This document shows positions 35,801-41,016 of a stretch of 64,000 bases of DNA, one piece after another (position 1 is the first letter of the stretch; each line of letters opens with the position of its first letter). Made by a program: the position numbers and the translations under genes. The notes under the pieces were generated by a model. It ran no database searches. It had not been told where the DNA came from and was given only the letters and a program-made list of their open reading frames with translations. This DNA is from Dipteris shenzhenensis (lineage: Eukaryota > Polypodiophyta > Polypodiopsida > Gleicheniales), in NCBI GenBank assembly GCA_047967505.1, contig CM106539.1; one strand, given 5' to 3'.

Positions 35801-38116
35801 ATCAAGTCTTCTCATCGCCTACCCTTCTCAGGGAATCACGATTTCCAAACACGTAGCAACCGAGAGAGAGCACATAGCCTATGGACTTCTATTTCTTCCA
35901 CAACTCTCCCAATCATGAGCGCTCATCATCAGCCAACGATTCAGCCCATACGTGAGGGGAAATTCAGATTTGCAAAAGCAATCTCAAAAAGCGTACCTGG
36001 AAGACATCTTTTTTGCATACCTCGCGTTGAATTCAATTGTGATAGGACGGCTCTGATATTAGATGACACGACCCCGCAAGATCTGACCCTATCAGTGACC
36101 TAGAATCTCGTCCTCAATACAACCAGAATCATAGAGCAGGTGCCTCGATCCTCCGGACCACCCCCGAGCACGTGGGCTACAACTTGACTCATCCATAGGC
36201 CCGTATCTAATCCAGGCGTCCCATACCACTTGAGCCCGTCCAGAGGACCTTCGATACACCACCTATGATCCGCCATGTAGATGGCCAGAGTCCCGGCCTG
36301 GGTCCAAGCCCCATCCATCAGTTGAGGAGCGCTCAACTGATCTACACAATAGCACTGGCCCTCCCTCTATATAGAAGGAAACCCGCTATAGATAGCACAA
36401 TGCTATGAATAGCTCCCTCCATATAAAGCGAGCACTATATATGAATCAATCTCTATATATAGCAATCTCGGCTAAAAATAGCCATCTAGTCCTATGCTAT
36501 CCCGTAACCCATGTTCACTTGATATCTCTGTGTATGTGGAGGAAGTACGTGTGTTTGTGGGTTTGGGGATTGTGGTGGTTGTGGGGGAGGGATGGCGGCG
36601 GCGTGTGTAGGGGTATTGTGAGTTGGGGTGTGTAAGTGTGGGGGTTTTGCAATTAAGTAGAGTTTAAATGCCTCACATCATTTATGCGATGGACCACAGG
36701 TTCGTCTTGCCAGTTCTGCCTTTGGCAGTGATGTTTGCAGGATATGGTCTAGCTACTTTGGAGCAATCTTGTGGTAATGAAATGTCTAATCCATGTCAAA
36801 GGCAACCCCAAAGGAATGGTTCTGCTAAATCTGTAGTGCACGTGGCACACAAAAAGGCTGATGTAAACCATCATCGCAAACAGTTTTGGTTTCTTGCAAC
36901 GATCGTAGGTTTGCTGGCAACCAATGTCCCAACAGCTCTGTACATGTCACTTGTGCATCAGGTAGAATTTTCGGTGGGTCCAAGTGATTGAGGGCCTCAT
37001 CTATATGCTTTATATTAGACATTTCGTTTTCAAAGGGGCTGGGTTGGTATTCCAATCTGAAATTCACGTCTCATGAACATGGGGCTCAACTTTAGCGTCT
37101 TGGCAGAGAGGTAGTGAAGCAGTGATGGAGTTTTTATCCAAAGAGATAGCTGGTGGGCAGGCAAGGAGTGTCATATTCTTAATGCCATGCCATAGCACAC
37201 CATTCTACTCTTCTCTTCATTCGAACATACCAATGCGGTTCCTTGATTGCTCTCCAAGGTCAGCACACTCGTATCAATTCCTGATGAATTAAAGCTTCTG
37301 TTCTGAAGGTTAAATTTTGGACAATTGTAGAGTGTTTTTTTCGGGTAATGTAAAATGAGCAAATGCCCTGGGCTCTAATGAAAATTGTGTTGGTTCACTT
37401 ACAAAGGTGATATTTTTGACAGACTTTCTTTATGTTATCATGTTGTTCATTGTACTTTCTTTTTGAGTACAGTGATGAGATTGGGTATGTGGATGAGGCT
37501 GATCGCTTCCTAGCTGAGCCAGAGGCATTTCTTTCTCAAATGTTCAAAGATTCTATGCAACTGCCCAGTCACATTGTCTTATTTGATTCCTTGGAGAACA
37601 GGGTGCTTTCATTTCTCAAAAGAAAGGGATATAAGCAGGTATGTATGTCATCTAAATCTAGTCTCAGCAATTCATAGCTTTCCACACCCAGCATAATGAC
37701 TGTGTGCGTGTAAGCGGGTGGGGTGTGCACGTGTGTGGGTAGCTGCAAGGTGTGACCATCTGGCATTAAAGTGAAAAATTTCAGGATCAGTGCATTTTAC
37801 TATCAGTTTTCCCTTCTTTCCGTCAAAATAAATCTATCTTATCTGCATATATCATTTGTATGTGGAATGGTATGTTTTGTGTGTTGCCTGTAAGTGTGTG
37901 CATGTGTATGTGTGGATGGGGGTGTACATGAAAAAGGTTATAGACAAATTTTGGGAGTGTGGCGATGTGGAGCATAGAATAGGCTCTGAGAAATTCTTTT
38001 TCCTCTTGCAATCTCAGGTTAAACAAATTTTCCATGCAAATTTTGCTGTAGATCGTGGCCTTCAAGCTTACATTCTTGTTTATTTTTTGGAGGCCTTGGT
38101 GCATGAGCAATTATAG
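2823..38116 (+). CDS. PIGB: GPI mannosyltransferase 3 (PIG-B / GPI10, GT22 family), 9 exons
   Basis: Multi-pass ER membrane enzyme that adds the third mannose to the GPI-anchor precursor; the Arabidopsis orthologue is APTG1. Exons inferred from conserved protein blocks and GT/AG borders: 2823-3037, 3123-3240, 32819-32923, 33093-33385, 33468-33749, 36700-36961, 37107-37258, 37473-37638, 38018-38116. All phases agree, giving 1692 nt and 563 residues, close to the roughly 550 usual for the family. Visible hallmarks: FNPDEYWQ in the first lumenal loop (D57, E58 are the acidic pair typical of GT22 enzymes), LTWEWTRGLRSYLHP, RTFSNCLETVL, GGDYYGTHPWHWY, GHKEFRFVLPVLP across the exon 5/6 junction, and the C-terminal MPCHSTPFYS block. 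The start follows an N-terminal basic, disordered stretch (residues 1-30). Intron 2 is 29.6 kb; other introns are 82-2950 bp. No lesion was seen in the exons, so the gene is probably functional. Confidence 0.93.
3440..4056 (+). mobile_element. Copia 5' LTR (3' end defined, 5' end uncertain)
   Basis: The sequence ends in CCTATCCTAACA at 4056 and is followed at once by TGGTATTAGAGCC (4057-4069), which matches the initiator-tRNA-Met primer-binding site of plant copia elements with one change. That marks the 3' border of a plus-strand LTR. The 5' border could not be fixed because no clean TG start or partner LTR was found; 3440 is a placeholder. Confidence 0.5.
4057..4069 (+). other. Primer-binding site (tRNA-iMet type)
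   Basis: TGGTATTAGAGCC lies directly after the LTR end CTAACA. The usual form is TGGTATCAGAGCC, so one base differs. Confidence 0.65.
4250..5410 (+). pseudogene. Copia gag-protease remnant with internal duplication
   Basis: Translation of 4365-4955 gives a UBN2-type copia gag core. Recognisable pieces are GTTA, LPHIQLADT, AWTILKDMYEV, LQMDEGDSVQVHITKMKVIRDKL and AVGQ. Further on, a lysine-rich stretch and FADSSASKHMSN (about 5335-5375) correspond to the protease segment, with the active-site DSG read as DSS. Frames shift repeatedly, so the gene is dead. The matching parts of the minus-strand copia at 19-20.5 kb show the same order, so both belong to related lineages. A 200-bp stretch is duplicated in tandem. 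The element breaks off near 5410, where another LTR element is joined. Confidence 0.75.
4251..4655 (+). repeat. Tandem duplication in copia gag (offset about 202 bp)
   Basis: The phrase TTGGGAGATAATGACAGGAG occurs at 4261 and again at 4463. Downstream text, including GCGTGATGCGG/GCATGATGCGG and TTATTGGCACCACTGCGG/TTACTGGCACCACTGCGG, repeats at the same offset with scattered substitutions. The duplication is internal to the gag reading frame. Confidence 0.8.
5526..5541 (-). other. Inverted primer-binding site next to the 5.5-6.8 kb LTR
   Basis: The plus strand reads CTCTGCTCTGATACCA; its complement TGGTATCAGAGCAGAG is a canonical copia tRNA-iMet binding site. It shows that the adjoining LTR is the 5' LTR of a minus-strand element whose interior survives only as about 120 bp to the left. 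Confidence 0.75.
5544..6814 (-). mobile_element. LTR of a minus-strand copia element (about 1.27 kb)
   Basis: Read on the minus strand it starts TGTTAGAAATC at 6814 and ends GATCTTCACA at 5544, giving TG...CA ends, and is followed by a canonical primer-binding site. Internal TATA-like boxes occur at about 6089 (TATAAATAG) and 6292 (TATAAAAG). They lie on the plus strand, so the promoter direction within the LTR is unclear. Only a stub of interior remains, and no partner LTR was found. Confidence 0.65.
6831..7498 (+). mobile_element. Probable plus-strand LTR (3' end defined)
   Basis: A TATA box (CTATATAAGG, about 7199) lies within a segment ending CACGTTACA at 7498. The next bases, TGGTATCATAG (7500-7510), are a variant tRNA-Met binding site. 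The left border at 6831 (TGTCCCTTGAG) is only a guess. The interior after it has decayed beyond recognition. Confidence 0.45.
7946..8025 (+). mobile_element. Short 80-bp LTR-like unit with PBS
   Basis: The unit begins TGTTGGATTTT and ends TTCCAACA, so the ends form the inverted repeat TGTTGGA/TCCAACA. A PBS-like TGGTATCATAGCC follows at 8029-8041, and a purine-rich tract (GAAGGAG) precedes it. Polypurine tract on one side and primer site on the other suggest a tandem LTR arrangement or a miniature (TRIM-like) element. No second copy of the 80-bp unit was found. Confidence 0.4.
8042..10249. other. Decayed intronic DNA, no recognisable coding
   Basis: Short open frames exist on both strands, but none shows a motif or a plausible composition. 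The position after a PBS suggests decayed retroelement interior. Nothing more can be supported. Confidence 0.4.
10250..10564 (+). pseudogene. Copia gag N-terminus (DUF4219/UBN2-like), truncated
   Basis: The 104-residue open frame starts at an ATG and contains NYSAWFYRMENILMGKGVWGLI, the usual start of plant copia gag proteins, followed by the W...A.D.I and DAWDIIHKL blocks. It stops exactly where a Penelope-like RT fragment begins, so about two-thirds of gag and all of pol are missing. It is distinct from the two other gag sequences in the window. Confidence 0.7.
10565..11108 (+). pseudogene. Penelope-like reverse transcriptase fragment
   Basis: The translation carries GIPMGTNCA followed by LANFYLFTYEFEF (from about 10565). 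After one frameshift near 10680 comes RFIDDLF (catalytic aspartates), then IYPRDY, FLDLRL, YDK and YGVISSQFHRFFRLCTTKESFI (10731-11108). This order and wording match the RT core of Penelope-like elements of the kind widespread in invertebrates, not LTR or L1-type RTs. The upstream fingers, the N-terminal domain and any GIY-YIG nuclease are absent. The family assignment is from motif memory. The piece abuts a truncated copia gag on its left. Confidence 0.6.
11337..11440 (-). repeat. LINE 3' tail: conserved stem and (CT)n
   Basis: On the minus strand the 3' end reads TCTCATAGACCTTCACGG...AAGACTTTAATAAACTTTC followed by TTTCTC and CT repeats. Closely similar tails occur at 31770-31835 and 38983-39050, also ending in CT-rich repeats. 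This is how non-poly(A) LINEs, and SINEs that borrow their tails, usually end. Confidence 0.6.
11655..12730 (-). CDS. LINE ORF2 C-terminal part: zinc finger and two PIP-box-like motifs
   Basis: This frame continues ORF2 after two compensating frameshifts. A CPLC...EEHFAFRCP zinc-finger-like block (about 12125-12185) matches the Cys/His region found after the RT in many LINEs. The rest is Arg/Ser-rich and disordered. It carries QRPITDFF (11925-11948) and QSSIAGFF (11685-11708, 8 residues before the basic-poor end), both of which fit the PCNA-interaction consensus Q-x-x-(I/L/M)-x-x-F-F exactly. The frame ends at 11655. It is the same frame as the main ORF2, so the original product would have been about 1240 residues. 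Confidence 0.75.
12774..15410 (-). CDS. LINE ORF2: AP-like endonuclease and reverse transcriptase
   Basis: The 878-residue open frame begins with an APE-type endonuclease (IWNCNG near the start, YTETHE, then VGDFNARTGAH and GADHTY). A linker follows, then an RT core with FRADHSTYDHIFTL, FVDFRKAFDTVP, GVKQGCPLSPTLFGLYIDELE and the catalytic ILLYADDVVLL (about 13195-13240). At about 12970 a frameshift moves true coding into another frame (ARISRGYAALAKLERQCYHSHFQDPRSK) until about 12730, where the original frame resumes. The start ATG lies 6 nt after the ORF1 stop, a layout that suits reinitiation. Apart from the two indels it looks recently active. Confidence 0.85.
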   Translation of the reverse strand: MVYEIHTQHTVPLACTIWNCNGTLWSDPRNFSESYTGRDIVFYTETHESPERPLPSISGYTWESVFREQTRYTGGVRGSGGVAVLLRSALTSLTSVVRRDVHARYLWLRFRRPSTRDLFIAVFIAVCYFPPETSHFARMLREDTGVSPYLDLYSDIVKFSRGGEVLLVGDFNARTGAHQTSLLDFHSDPVLLPKMDTEDSGFPRSSADSRAPVTGYGQALLDLGRIHDLVIYNGLDRWPASSGFTCFPHGGGASVVNYILGSPALAPQITDFRTAPLPPGADHTYLFFHILVPQAPPSHTPHYTTYHDIHFDHNLSPDYSAHLASLLRHIDTIPSLDHRATLITHSLHNAARHIFPSTTRSTRPPPAGSTPCNSWYDDECKALRRTLRLTTQRNARANPRLTRDYRRLVRRKKLAFLRQNEDTLLNILFSSNSKDFWRKFLERRSPSPLIDTSLWHTYARTLYDIPDQPPPDLSATPRPTSCILFTTQGVTHTAHKLHNGRAKDHEGLCTEFVAYGIKTLAPILATLFNEAVCHRFPRAWTLNTITPIHKAGDPMDPGNYRTIMVGHVMSKIYASVLDGEVSARAEVQGLRASGQAGFRADHSTYDHIFTLRGIIEEARHRRQRVYCCFVDFRKAFDTVPCARLIRRLQELSYDSVIIWAVVALYERVTGQVRIGTSWTPEITSTIGVKQGCPLSPTLFGLYIDELETTVRTLGGARCSLAEAVIQILLYADDVVLLSSSATGLQRHLGGLQVFCDTHDLKVNLGKTKVMIFNTSRPAMHREQFLFTDDPVEIVDSYTYLGVVFSGPIFTMRPPCRPGSAEDTPLLPSWSDSATTPTSRTRDPSLSFFILWSAQQACTVALGGESTFQTQSGLESSAG
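15417..15960 (-). CDS. LINE ORF1 (L1-ORF1p-like RNA-binding protein), N-terminus missing
   Basis: The frame reads ALNIRVRGIPR (RNP-like strand), WRTGRDPTRPQPLIIRFRD, FMDEDLKPMQVEKRR and GKWAVVRDGRLLVG. This is the order of an RRM plus C-terminal domain as in L1 ORF1p/Transposase_22 proteins. A preceding helical stretch (EERIATIQTAIAETTRWVD) runs without interruption into 15960, where the copia LTR starts, so the true N-terminus has been separated or lost. It ends TAG at 15417-15419. Confidence 0.75.
15961..16648 (-). mobile_element. 3' LTR of minus-strand copia (688 bp)
   Basis: Read on the minus strand it opens TGTTAGAGACTC at 16648 and closes TTTTCTAACA at 15961, so the ends are the inverted pair TGTTAGA/TCTAACA. 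It is preceded by a polypurine tract (GAGGGGGGG, 16649-16657). TATA boxes in both directions lie near 16281 and 16431. The middle (about 16310-16420) carries repeated CCGACCAG/CTGGTCGG words in both orientations. It sits inside the LINE ORF1. The matching 5' LTR is not in the window. Confidence 0.8.
16662..17450 (-). pseudogene. Copia RT thumb / RNase H domain
   Basis: Blocks SLLYLTNTRPDICYAVGLSCQF, CDSDWAGDADTRRSTTGYCFLL, SSTEAEYRAACTAACETLWLRWILEDM and ADNLSDLSTKAL are typical of the copia pol C-terminus with RNase H. The coding frame shifts near 17450 and again near 16917, after which it finishes at 16662, just upstream of the polypurine tract. Confidence 0.85.
17421..18295 (-). pseudogene. 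Copia reverse transcriptase domain
   Basis: The frame carries the classic copia RT start (EWQAAMKAEMDAILKNNTW), KARLVVKGFAQTAGMDFDETFAP, VKSAFLNGTLEEEVYVEQPPGF, LYGLKQAPRAWY and the catalytic ILYVDDLILTG. A single in-frame TAA at about 18296 separates it from the integrase part, and a frameshift near 17450 ends it. It is otherwise well preserved. Confidence 0.9.
18297..19172 (-). pseudogene. Copia integrase core and C-terminus
   Basis: FRTDRGGEFTSSEFNTFCRKHGI and QQNGVAERKHRT contain the second D and the E of the DDE integrase triad. GLAMLRGRNLSKAYWSEAINTAVHILN and KKPSITHLCIFGSNAWVH are the usual downstream blocks. It joins the gag-protease frame through a damaged junction near 19085, where a few residues are missing. 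Confidence 0.9.
19072..20480 (-). pseudogene. Copia gag, protease and integrase zinc-binding domain
   Basis: The gag region (ERDAQALAMLIGTTADAVIPHIQLAET ... LDMNEGDSVHDHLTKVKVVRDQL) is followed by the zinc knuckle CFYCEKLGHSAKEC (CX2CX4HX4C), the protease WYVDSGASKHMS, and the GAG_pre-integrase block LWHERFDHVSYG...CRACLEGKQH. The frame appears to begin MATNL at 20508, but that ATG belongs to the 5' end of the inserted LINE. True gag coding is interrupted at 20480 and resumes across the LINE at 27411-27444. Confidence 0.9.
20481..20494. other. Target-site duplication, left copy (14 bp)
   Basis: AAACTTCACCTCTT here is repeated exactly at 27411-27424, right after the LINE poly(A) tract. The leading A residues could belong to the tail, so the true length is 11-14 bp. 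Confidence 0.85.
20520..21100 (+). promoter_or_regulatory. C-rich 5' UTR of the L1-like LINE
   Basis: The segment consists of degenerate CCCTCGCC/CCGCCCTCCG words on the plus strand and lies upstream of the likely ORF1 start at 21102. The ORF1 frame is open through it, giving a Pro/Ser/Arg-rich stretch, and both complementary strands are open too, as expected from composition alone. A promoter role is inferred from position only. Confidence 0.45.
21102..21911 (+). CDS. L1-like LINE ORF1, gag-like with zinc knuckle
   Basis: From M at 21102 the protein has 269 residues. An N-terminal acidic/proline stretch is followed by a globular region (VYGRVIGHSPSR...DWLQSTL, GIFWLKLSTAKAA, PWYRGFNAADFD, VTLVFPGLAAELR) resembling the DUF4283 domain of plant LINE ORF1 proteins. 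A zinc knuckle CLRCHGFGHLAAAC (CX2CX4HX4C) comes next, then a proline-rich tail. The frame is also open upstream to 20541, but that part is low-complexity and read as 5' UTR. No lesion was seen. Confidence 0.8.
   Translation: MAAFPEPEAQPDPPSPDAYRVILTEQQSSRVQQVANDFALTSVYGRVIGHSPSRPAIRDWLQSTLMLEDSHIEEMAIMGRGIFWLKLSTAKAASNLIAGSPTSVDGKIIMIVPWYRGFNAADFDARFRIPRHPVTLVFPGLAAELRLIVRDLGSHFGWVMHDTFVDAVAAAGAPRVRVAVADPASLPAVIEIVTDAGSITQSMVVTRQPGQCLRCHGFGHLAAACPRFSSSSRPPLPPPSQPPPPPSGQPRQEEQRQPESGPEVAGGWT
22265..23212 (+). CDS. Second ORF1-side domain of the L1-like LINE, unrecognised
   Basis: The 315-residue frame starts in a Pro/Ser-rich stretch and then has a compact domain of about 170 residues (from LPRDFYRSGPWDYLDVADLGTF through GMTTSEISSWLEKAFVHGTKGL), rich in W and with alternating hydrophobics. 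It lies between the zinc knuckle ORF and the endonuclease and overlaps the ORF2 start in another frame. No family is recognised. It may be the C-terminal half of ORF1 split by a frameshift in 21.9-22.3 kb. Confidence 0.5.
   Translation: MSAAPVVPQPRAAPTPPPPPPPLVASVESELPTPQPPSPSPPQAGHPEIAPPLEQSSLSASPAPSVADSGGPQLQERELPRDFYRSGPWDYLDVADLGTFPTCLDISIFLLRKGTDGKIAALAPRDGPSFAFTFLSNGTEIWTDDSVWEALREQTHAPICSWIGPSGGQLLETQWSEGDVRLRWRCAAKRFRLIVILRPPLSWPLPQDVRAWTPQKLRAFYGMTTSEISSWLEKAFVHGTKGLTPLPKVLKNGQDDPPPPPNPHKSVSAFIPKYQPLHRPQPRADSCSQPTSPHHELTPCLLERERVSFFWQPWS
23148..27322 (+). pseudogene. L1-like LINE ORF2 (endonuclease, RT, zf-RVT), broken
   Basis: It starts MSLHLVSWNVNGFHS (endonuclease N-terminus). 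An in-frame TAG follows near 23277, frameshifts lie around 23290-23530, and then come GGDFNNLETL and LFDHPPVLLSLD. The RT shows TGFVQDRSILDNVF, LLLDFEKAYDRVDW and SVRQGCPLAPYLFLFFAEAM, then shifts frame near 25000 and continues with YADDTALYVQDDE (catalytic). A C-terminal zf-RVT-like region follows after a nonsense change at about 26552 (CAG in the second copy, TAG here). The tail block WEIISSIVGWHIW ends the frame at 27322. Wording is of the plant L1 clade. Confidence 0.85.
27411..27444 (-). pseudogene. Displaced fragment of copia gag
   Basis: After the right target duplication, the minus strand reads on in frame with the copia gag of 19072-20480 (EDLVDK then RGEVLAK). This shows the LINE landed in gag codons. 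The fragment is cut at about 27445 by the poly(T) of the next LINE copy, and no further gag N-terminus was found to the right. Confidence 0.75.
27445..28568 (-). mobile_element. Inverted 5'-truncated copy of the L1-like LINE 3' end
   Basis: Starting at a T-run (27446-27456), the reverse complement matches the last 1.1 kb of the 20.5-27.4 kb LINE nearly base for base at its end and at perhaps nine in ten positions overall. It includes the zf-RVT block (LCQICHEDEESPKHCLWSCTRAQEVW) without the nonsense change of the first copy. It breaks off near 28568, within the KVWRVDP coding segment. Target duplications were not found. The two copies sit tail to tail with about 34 bp between the A and T runs. 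Confidence 0.85.
28569..29080. other. Intronic DNA with a partial tandem duplication
   Basis: A segment around TATGGCCATCCCTAAGGACCC...AGTGGTACATCATGAGCAT (28672-28720) recurs with changes at 28793-28842. No coding is recognised. Confidence 0.5.
29081..29256. repeat. Array of five tandem hairpins with a constant loop
   Basis: Five units, each about 35-40 bp apart, share the loop (G/A)AA(A/T)CC(T/A)CAT closed by different but self-complementary arms: CTCTTTTTGTC/GACAAAAAAGAG (29081-29113), TCTTGTC/GACAAGA (29122-29145), ATGC-TATTTTA-CC/GG-TAAAATA-GCAT with single-base bulges (29151-29187), CTATTTTTGTT/GACAAAAATAG (29191-29222) and CTC-TTTTGTC/GACAAAA-GAG (29228-29256). The arms vary while pairing is kept. 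Confidence 0.75.
29366..29990 (-). pseudogene. Unrecognised Q-rich minus-strand gene remnant
   Basis: On the minus strand a region starting near 29955 gives an acidic stretch (AEHQDDQTDEEDEELF), then FMSAFTQFTKDPRF, a basic nuclear-localisation-like PKKRKPDDGDRD and a long Gln/Pro/Asn-rich tail. Two stops and one frame change interrupt it. The right-hand stop (TTTTTAG) could be a splice acceptor. The left end could be a donor (CAG/GTAACC at 29366). No family is recognised. Its place in the transposon-filled intron and the neighbouring hairpins suggest a DNA-transposon gene. Confidence 0.35.
30000..31380. other. Intronic DNA, no gene; short degenerate repeats
   Basis: No coding was recognised. 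Around 31091-31225 a unit of about 55 bp (AGGCCCTGGATCAC...TGGC-CCTG..TAAAA.CGAATTTCC) repeats two to three times with changes. Confidence 0.45.
31381..31835 (+). mobile_element. ORF1-only derivative of the non-L1 LINE family
   Basis: The frame 31393-31629 ends in a segment (WISEELTPTQLKQRNAEL, GKWAVYRDGMVPI) that aligns with the C-terminus of the ORF1 at 15.4-15.9 kb. Only about 150 bp later comes the same kind of 3' tail (GTGTACTTTGTCTCATCG...AGACGTTAATATAATTTC and CT-rich repeats). The 4 kb ORF2 expected between them is missing, so this is an internally deleted, non-autonomous copy, also truncated at its 5' end. Confidence 0.5.
31853..31874. repeat. (CT)n tract at the LINE-derived tail
   Basis: A pure CT run follows CTACCT and continues the CT-rich tail of the ORF1-only LINE derivative. 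Confidence 0.7.
32028..32310. repeat. Tandem duplication, two units of about 148 bp
   Basis: CAGCTTCCCAAC at 32028 and 32176 starts two copies that stay alignable through GGATTAGAGTTGT, GACCATTTAGA and GCATGCACAATGGAG. The copies differ at perhaps one in ten positions. Confidence 0.8.
33750..36699 (+). other. PIG-B intron 5 (2,950 bp), possible LTR remnant
   Basis: It runs from donor GTATGA after HKEF to acceptor CCACAG before the FVLPVLP exon. No coding was recognised. At about 36049-36062 the plus strand reads GGCTCTGATATTA, close to an inverted tRNA-Met primer site, followed by TGACACGACC. A decayed minus-strand LTR could therefore start at 36064, but no far end was found. Confidence 0.5.
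35231..35497. repeat. Tandem duplication in intron 5, two units of 135/132 bp
   Basis: GATTTAGAGCAAGTGCTTTC starts at 35231 and again at 35366. The copies are almost identical (a short T-run length difference and a few substitutions), so the duplication is recent. Confidence 0.9.
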
Positions 38117-39016
38117 TGGGATAGCACAAAAAAGAGTCTCCAACTCCCCTCCCCCCCCTTTTCCCTTCTTTCTCTCTCTCTCCAGCCTCCCTTGTTCTTT
38201 TGTTGGTCTTGCAAAAGATCTTATTTGTAAGATTGGATATATTCTCCTTCCATGGAGGTATACCTTTTCTTTGGAGAGACTAGTGGGAATCATTATCCAA
38301 TTCACAGATCTTGCAATTTGTAGCTAGGGGAAGAAGTTCCTTGCAATTTTGTTGTAGATTGTGGCTTGCAAGATTACGTTTTTAACATCTTATTCATCAT
38401 TTAAAAGCTTTTAGGACATGAAACATTGGCAAAACAAAAATATGTATACTGAAAAACTGGTACTGTGGATTTTGTCATCCACTAAGTGATGAAATTCTTT
38501 TGATTTTGCTATGCTTCCAATATCATTGGTATTGCTTGCTTCATGAACCCGCCATGTATAGCACATAGCTGAACACTCTTGCATTGCAACTGTGAGCACA
38601 CATAGCATTTGCCTACTAATTTGGAAGAAGGCTTTGAATGTACGAGCAGTGCAGTAGTTGTTGGAGAAAGATATGTGATAGAAAAAATCTAATATTCTTA
38701 TAAGTGGATGATTGTTTTGCTACCAATCCTCCTTAGTGTATTTGGTAAGTATCTTATGTCTTAGTATTTGAAGAAAGAAGCACATTGATTTGCTTTGTAC
38801 ATGTAATGTGTATATAAGAACCTCATTATGAAAGAAGGGAACTCATTTTGGGGCCCTCTAAGAAATTCAATATTTACCTATTTACCTATTTTTGTTGCAC
38901 TCAAAATATGGAAAATGCCATACTTACTGCAAAAATGTCAGTCTAGTCAGCCCACATTGAGGCTTGTATGAGTTTCTTCTCTAGATGTACTTTGTCCCAT
39001 AGGCTTGCGAGGACGT

Positions 39017-39051
<35 letters not shown>

Positions 39052-39293
39052 GCACCCATGCTTTGTTCATCTTAAAAAAATAATATAATGTGTAAGATTG
39101 TATATGTTCTAGGCTTATGAAGCTCACACCGTAGTAAAATGGATATGATATAAAGAATGTTCACATTTGAAAAATGGGTATAGAGAAAGATAATGAAGAT
39201 CTAAAATTAGGTTCACCTCCTAATAATACAAAATTAGCCAATTTCGACCTTTTCAAATATGAACTTTTGTCTTTTTCACACGTGCGTGCACGT

Positions 39294-39332
<39 letters not shown>

Positions 39333-40460
39333 TATATGCAAGGAATGGTATAATATTTATCCAACTTTCAGATTGGAACTGTGTTGAACAAAATGGGAAT
39401 TGAATTTAAGATTGTTGTGATTTCTCATACATTTTTGACATGGAACTCAATTAGGTTTGCACGTAAATGTTGGCATAACTCAAGAATATGAATAGATTTG
39501 GAGCTTCAAATTTGAAGGAGAACCATAAATCAACATAAATTTGTATAGATTATTACTAGAAGGCATTATAAAAAAGTTGAGAACTTCAAGAAAAAGAACA
39601 AAGAAGAGTCCTAGGTATTGAACAAATTTATTCCAACTCATTCGTCTATTTGAATAGAATGGAGGTTTTTTTTGGGGTCGGAAGCCTCTGAACAAGCCAT
39701 GAAACAAAAATGAAGGTAAAAGCATCAAAGCAAGATGCATAATGTTAGGATCATGGACTTGTCATGAATGGGATTTTCTTTGTGTTAACCTTTCTAAGAT
39801 CCCATAGAGCATGTGAGGTGTATTTGCATGTACCTTGGTATCTAAATAAATCCAGCATCAAGGATGTGAAGCTAGAAATCCATCCTAAGACTAACTTGGC
39901 CATTGTGGGACACACATGGCTTATCAATGTACGCTAACCATAGATGGTCCTTGATGATTTGAAGTGTAAAGTGATGTCGTCGTATCTAAAGAATGGTAGT
40001 AAGGAGGCGATTCGATGCTAGCAGGGGGTTCAAAGTTTGACTAGCAAAGATTTCAACTATTGGCAAGCGTTGCAATGGCAAGCACAAATGTTAGTAGCAG
40101 AGATGCACATTCATTTCGCCAATCCACAACGATGAGGCTAAGCCATGGACATCGAGCATGAGAAAATGGCCAAAACGAGAAGTGAAGTTATGCCTTGGAT
40201 GGATGAGTAGAAGGAGAAGAGAAGCCATGGAGCATTGTCGATAGGAGGAGAAAAAGACTATTGGGAAGGCTGCCATGGAGCAATGAACAACAGGAGGAGA
40301 GAGTCGCCAAGACAAAGTGACAAAGTCACTCAATACCCTCATATAGGGCAGAAAACCTAAACCTAAATATCAATCTAACTACCTGAACCACCACTAAGCT
40401 TACCACTAACTAGCTAAACCACCACTAAGCTTACCACTAACTAGCTAAATCACCACACAC
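38117..40460. other. Downstream intergenic DNA with microsatellites
   Basis: There is a LINE-type tail with (CT)n at 38983-39050, an (AC)n tract at about 39296-39330 flanked by CGTGCGTGCACGTGC, and two to three copies of a 31-bp unit with CCACCACTAAGCTTACCAC around 40388-40455. A stretch at 38838 (GAACTCATTTTGGGGCCC) matches the end of the fold-back element at 57.9-58.8 kb. No gene was recognised. Confidence 0.55.
38983..39050 (+). repeat. LINE/SINE 3' tail with (CT)n
   Basis: TGTACTTTGTCCCATAGGCTTGCGAGGACGTTAAT is followed directly by CT repeats. It matches the tails at 31770-31835 (plus strand) and 11337-11440 (minus strand). Confidence 0.6.
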
Positions 40461-40469
40461 ACACACACA

Positions 40470-40946
40470 CTTAATTTCCCTTTTTACTTTCGACCATACT
40501 ATTTATTTCTCTTCCCCCCTTTATAATCCTTCGAAAACCCATTTAAACTATCTTCCCTCCTAATTTTTTCCTAATTTCCCCCAATTTTTTCCTATTTTCT
40601 ACCCAATTTTCTCCTTATTTGTTCCTACTTTTTTCTAATTTTCCTCCTAAACTTTTTCCTATTTTTTTGGCCTAATTCCCCCCCCCCCCTTCCCCCCTCC
40701 CCTTTTTTCCTAGTTTTCTTCATTTTCCTAATTTCTCAAAATTTCCTAATTATGTCCTCTTTTCCTTAATTATTTTCTAGTTTCTCCTTAAATAGTCCAC
40801 TTTTTCTCTATTTTGTTCTAAGTTTCTATTTTCCTCTTTAATTTTCTGCTAATCTTCCTCTTAAATTTTCTCCTAGATTCTAAGTTTCTTCTAATTTTTC
40901 TCTTAATTCTCTATTTTATTCTTACTTTTCTCATTTATTCCCCCCC

Positions 40947-41016
<70 letters not shown>

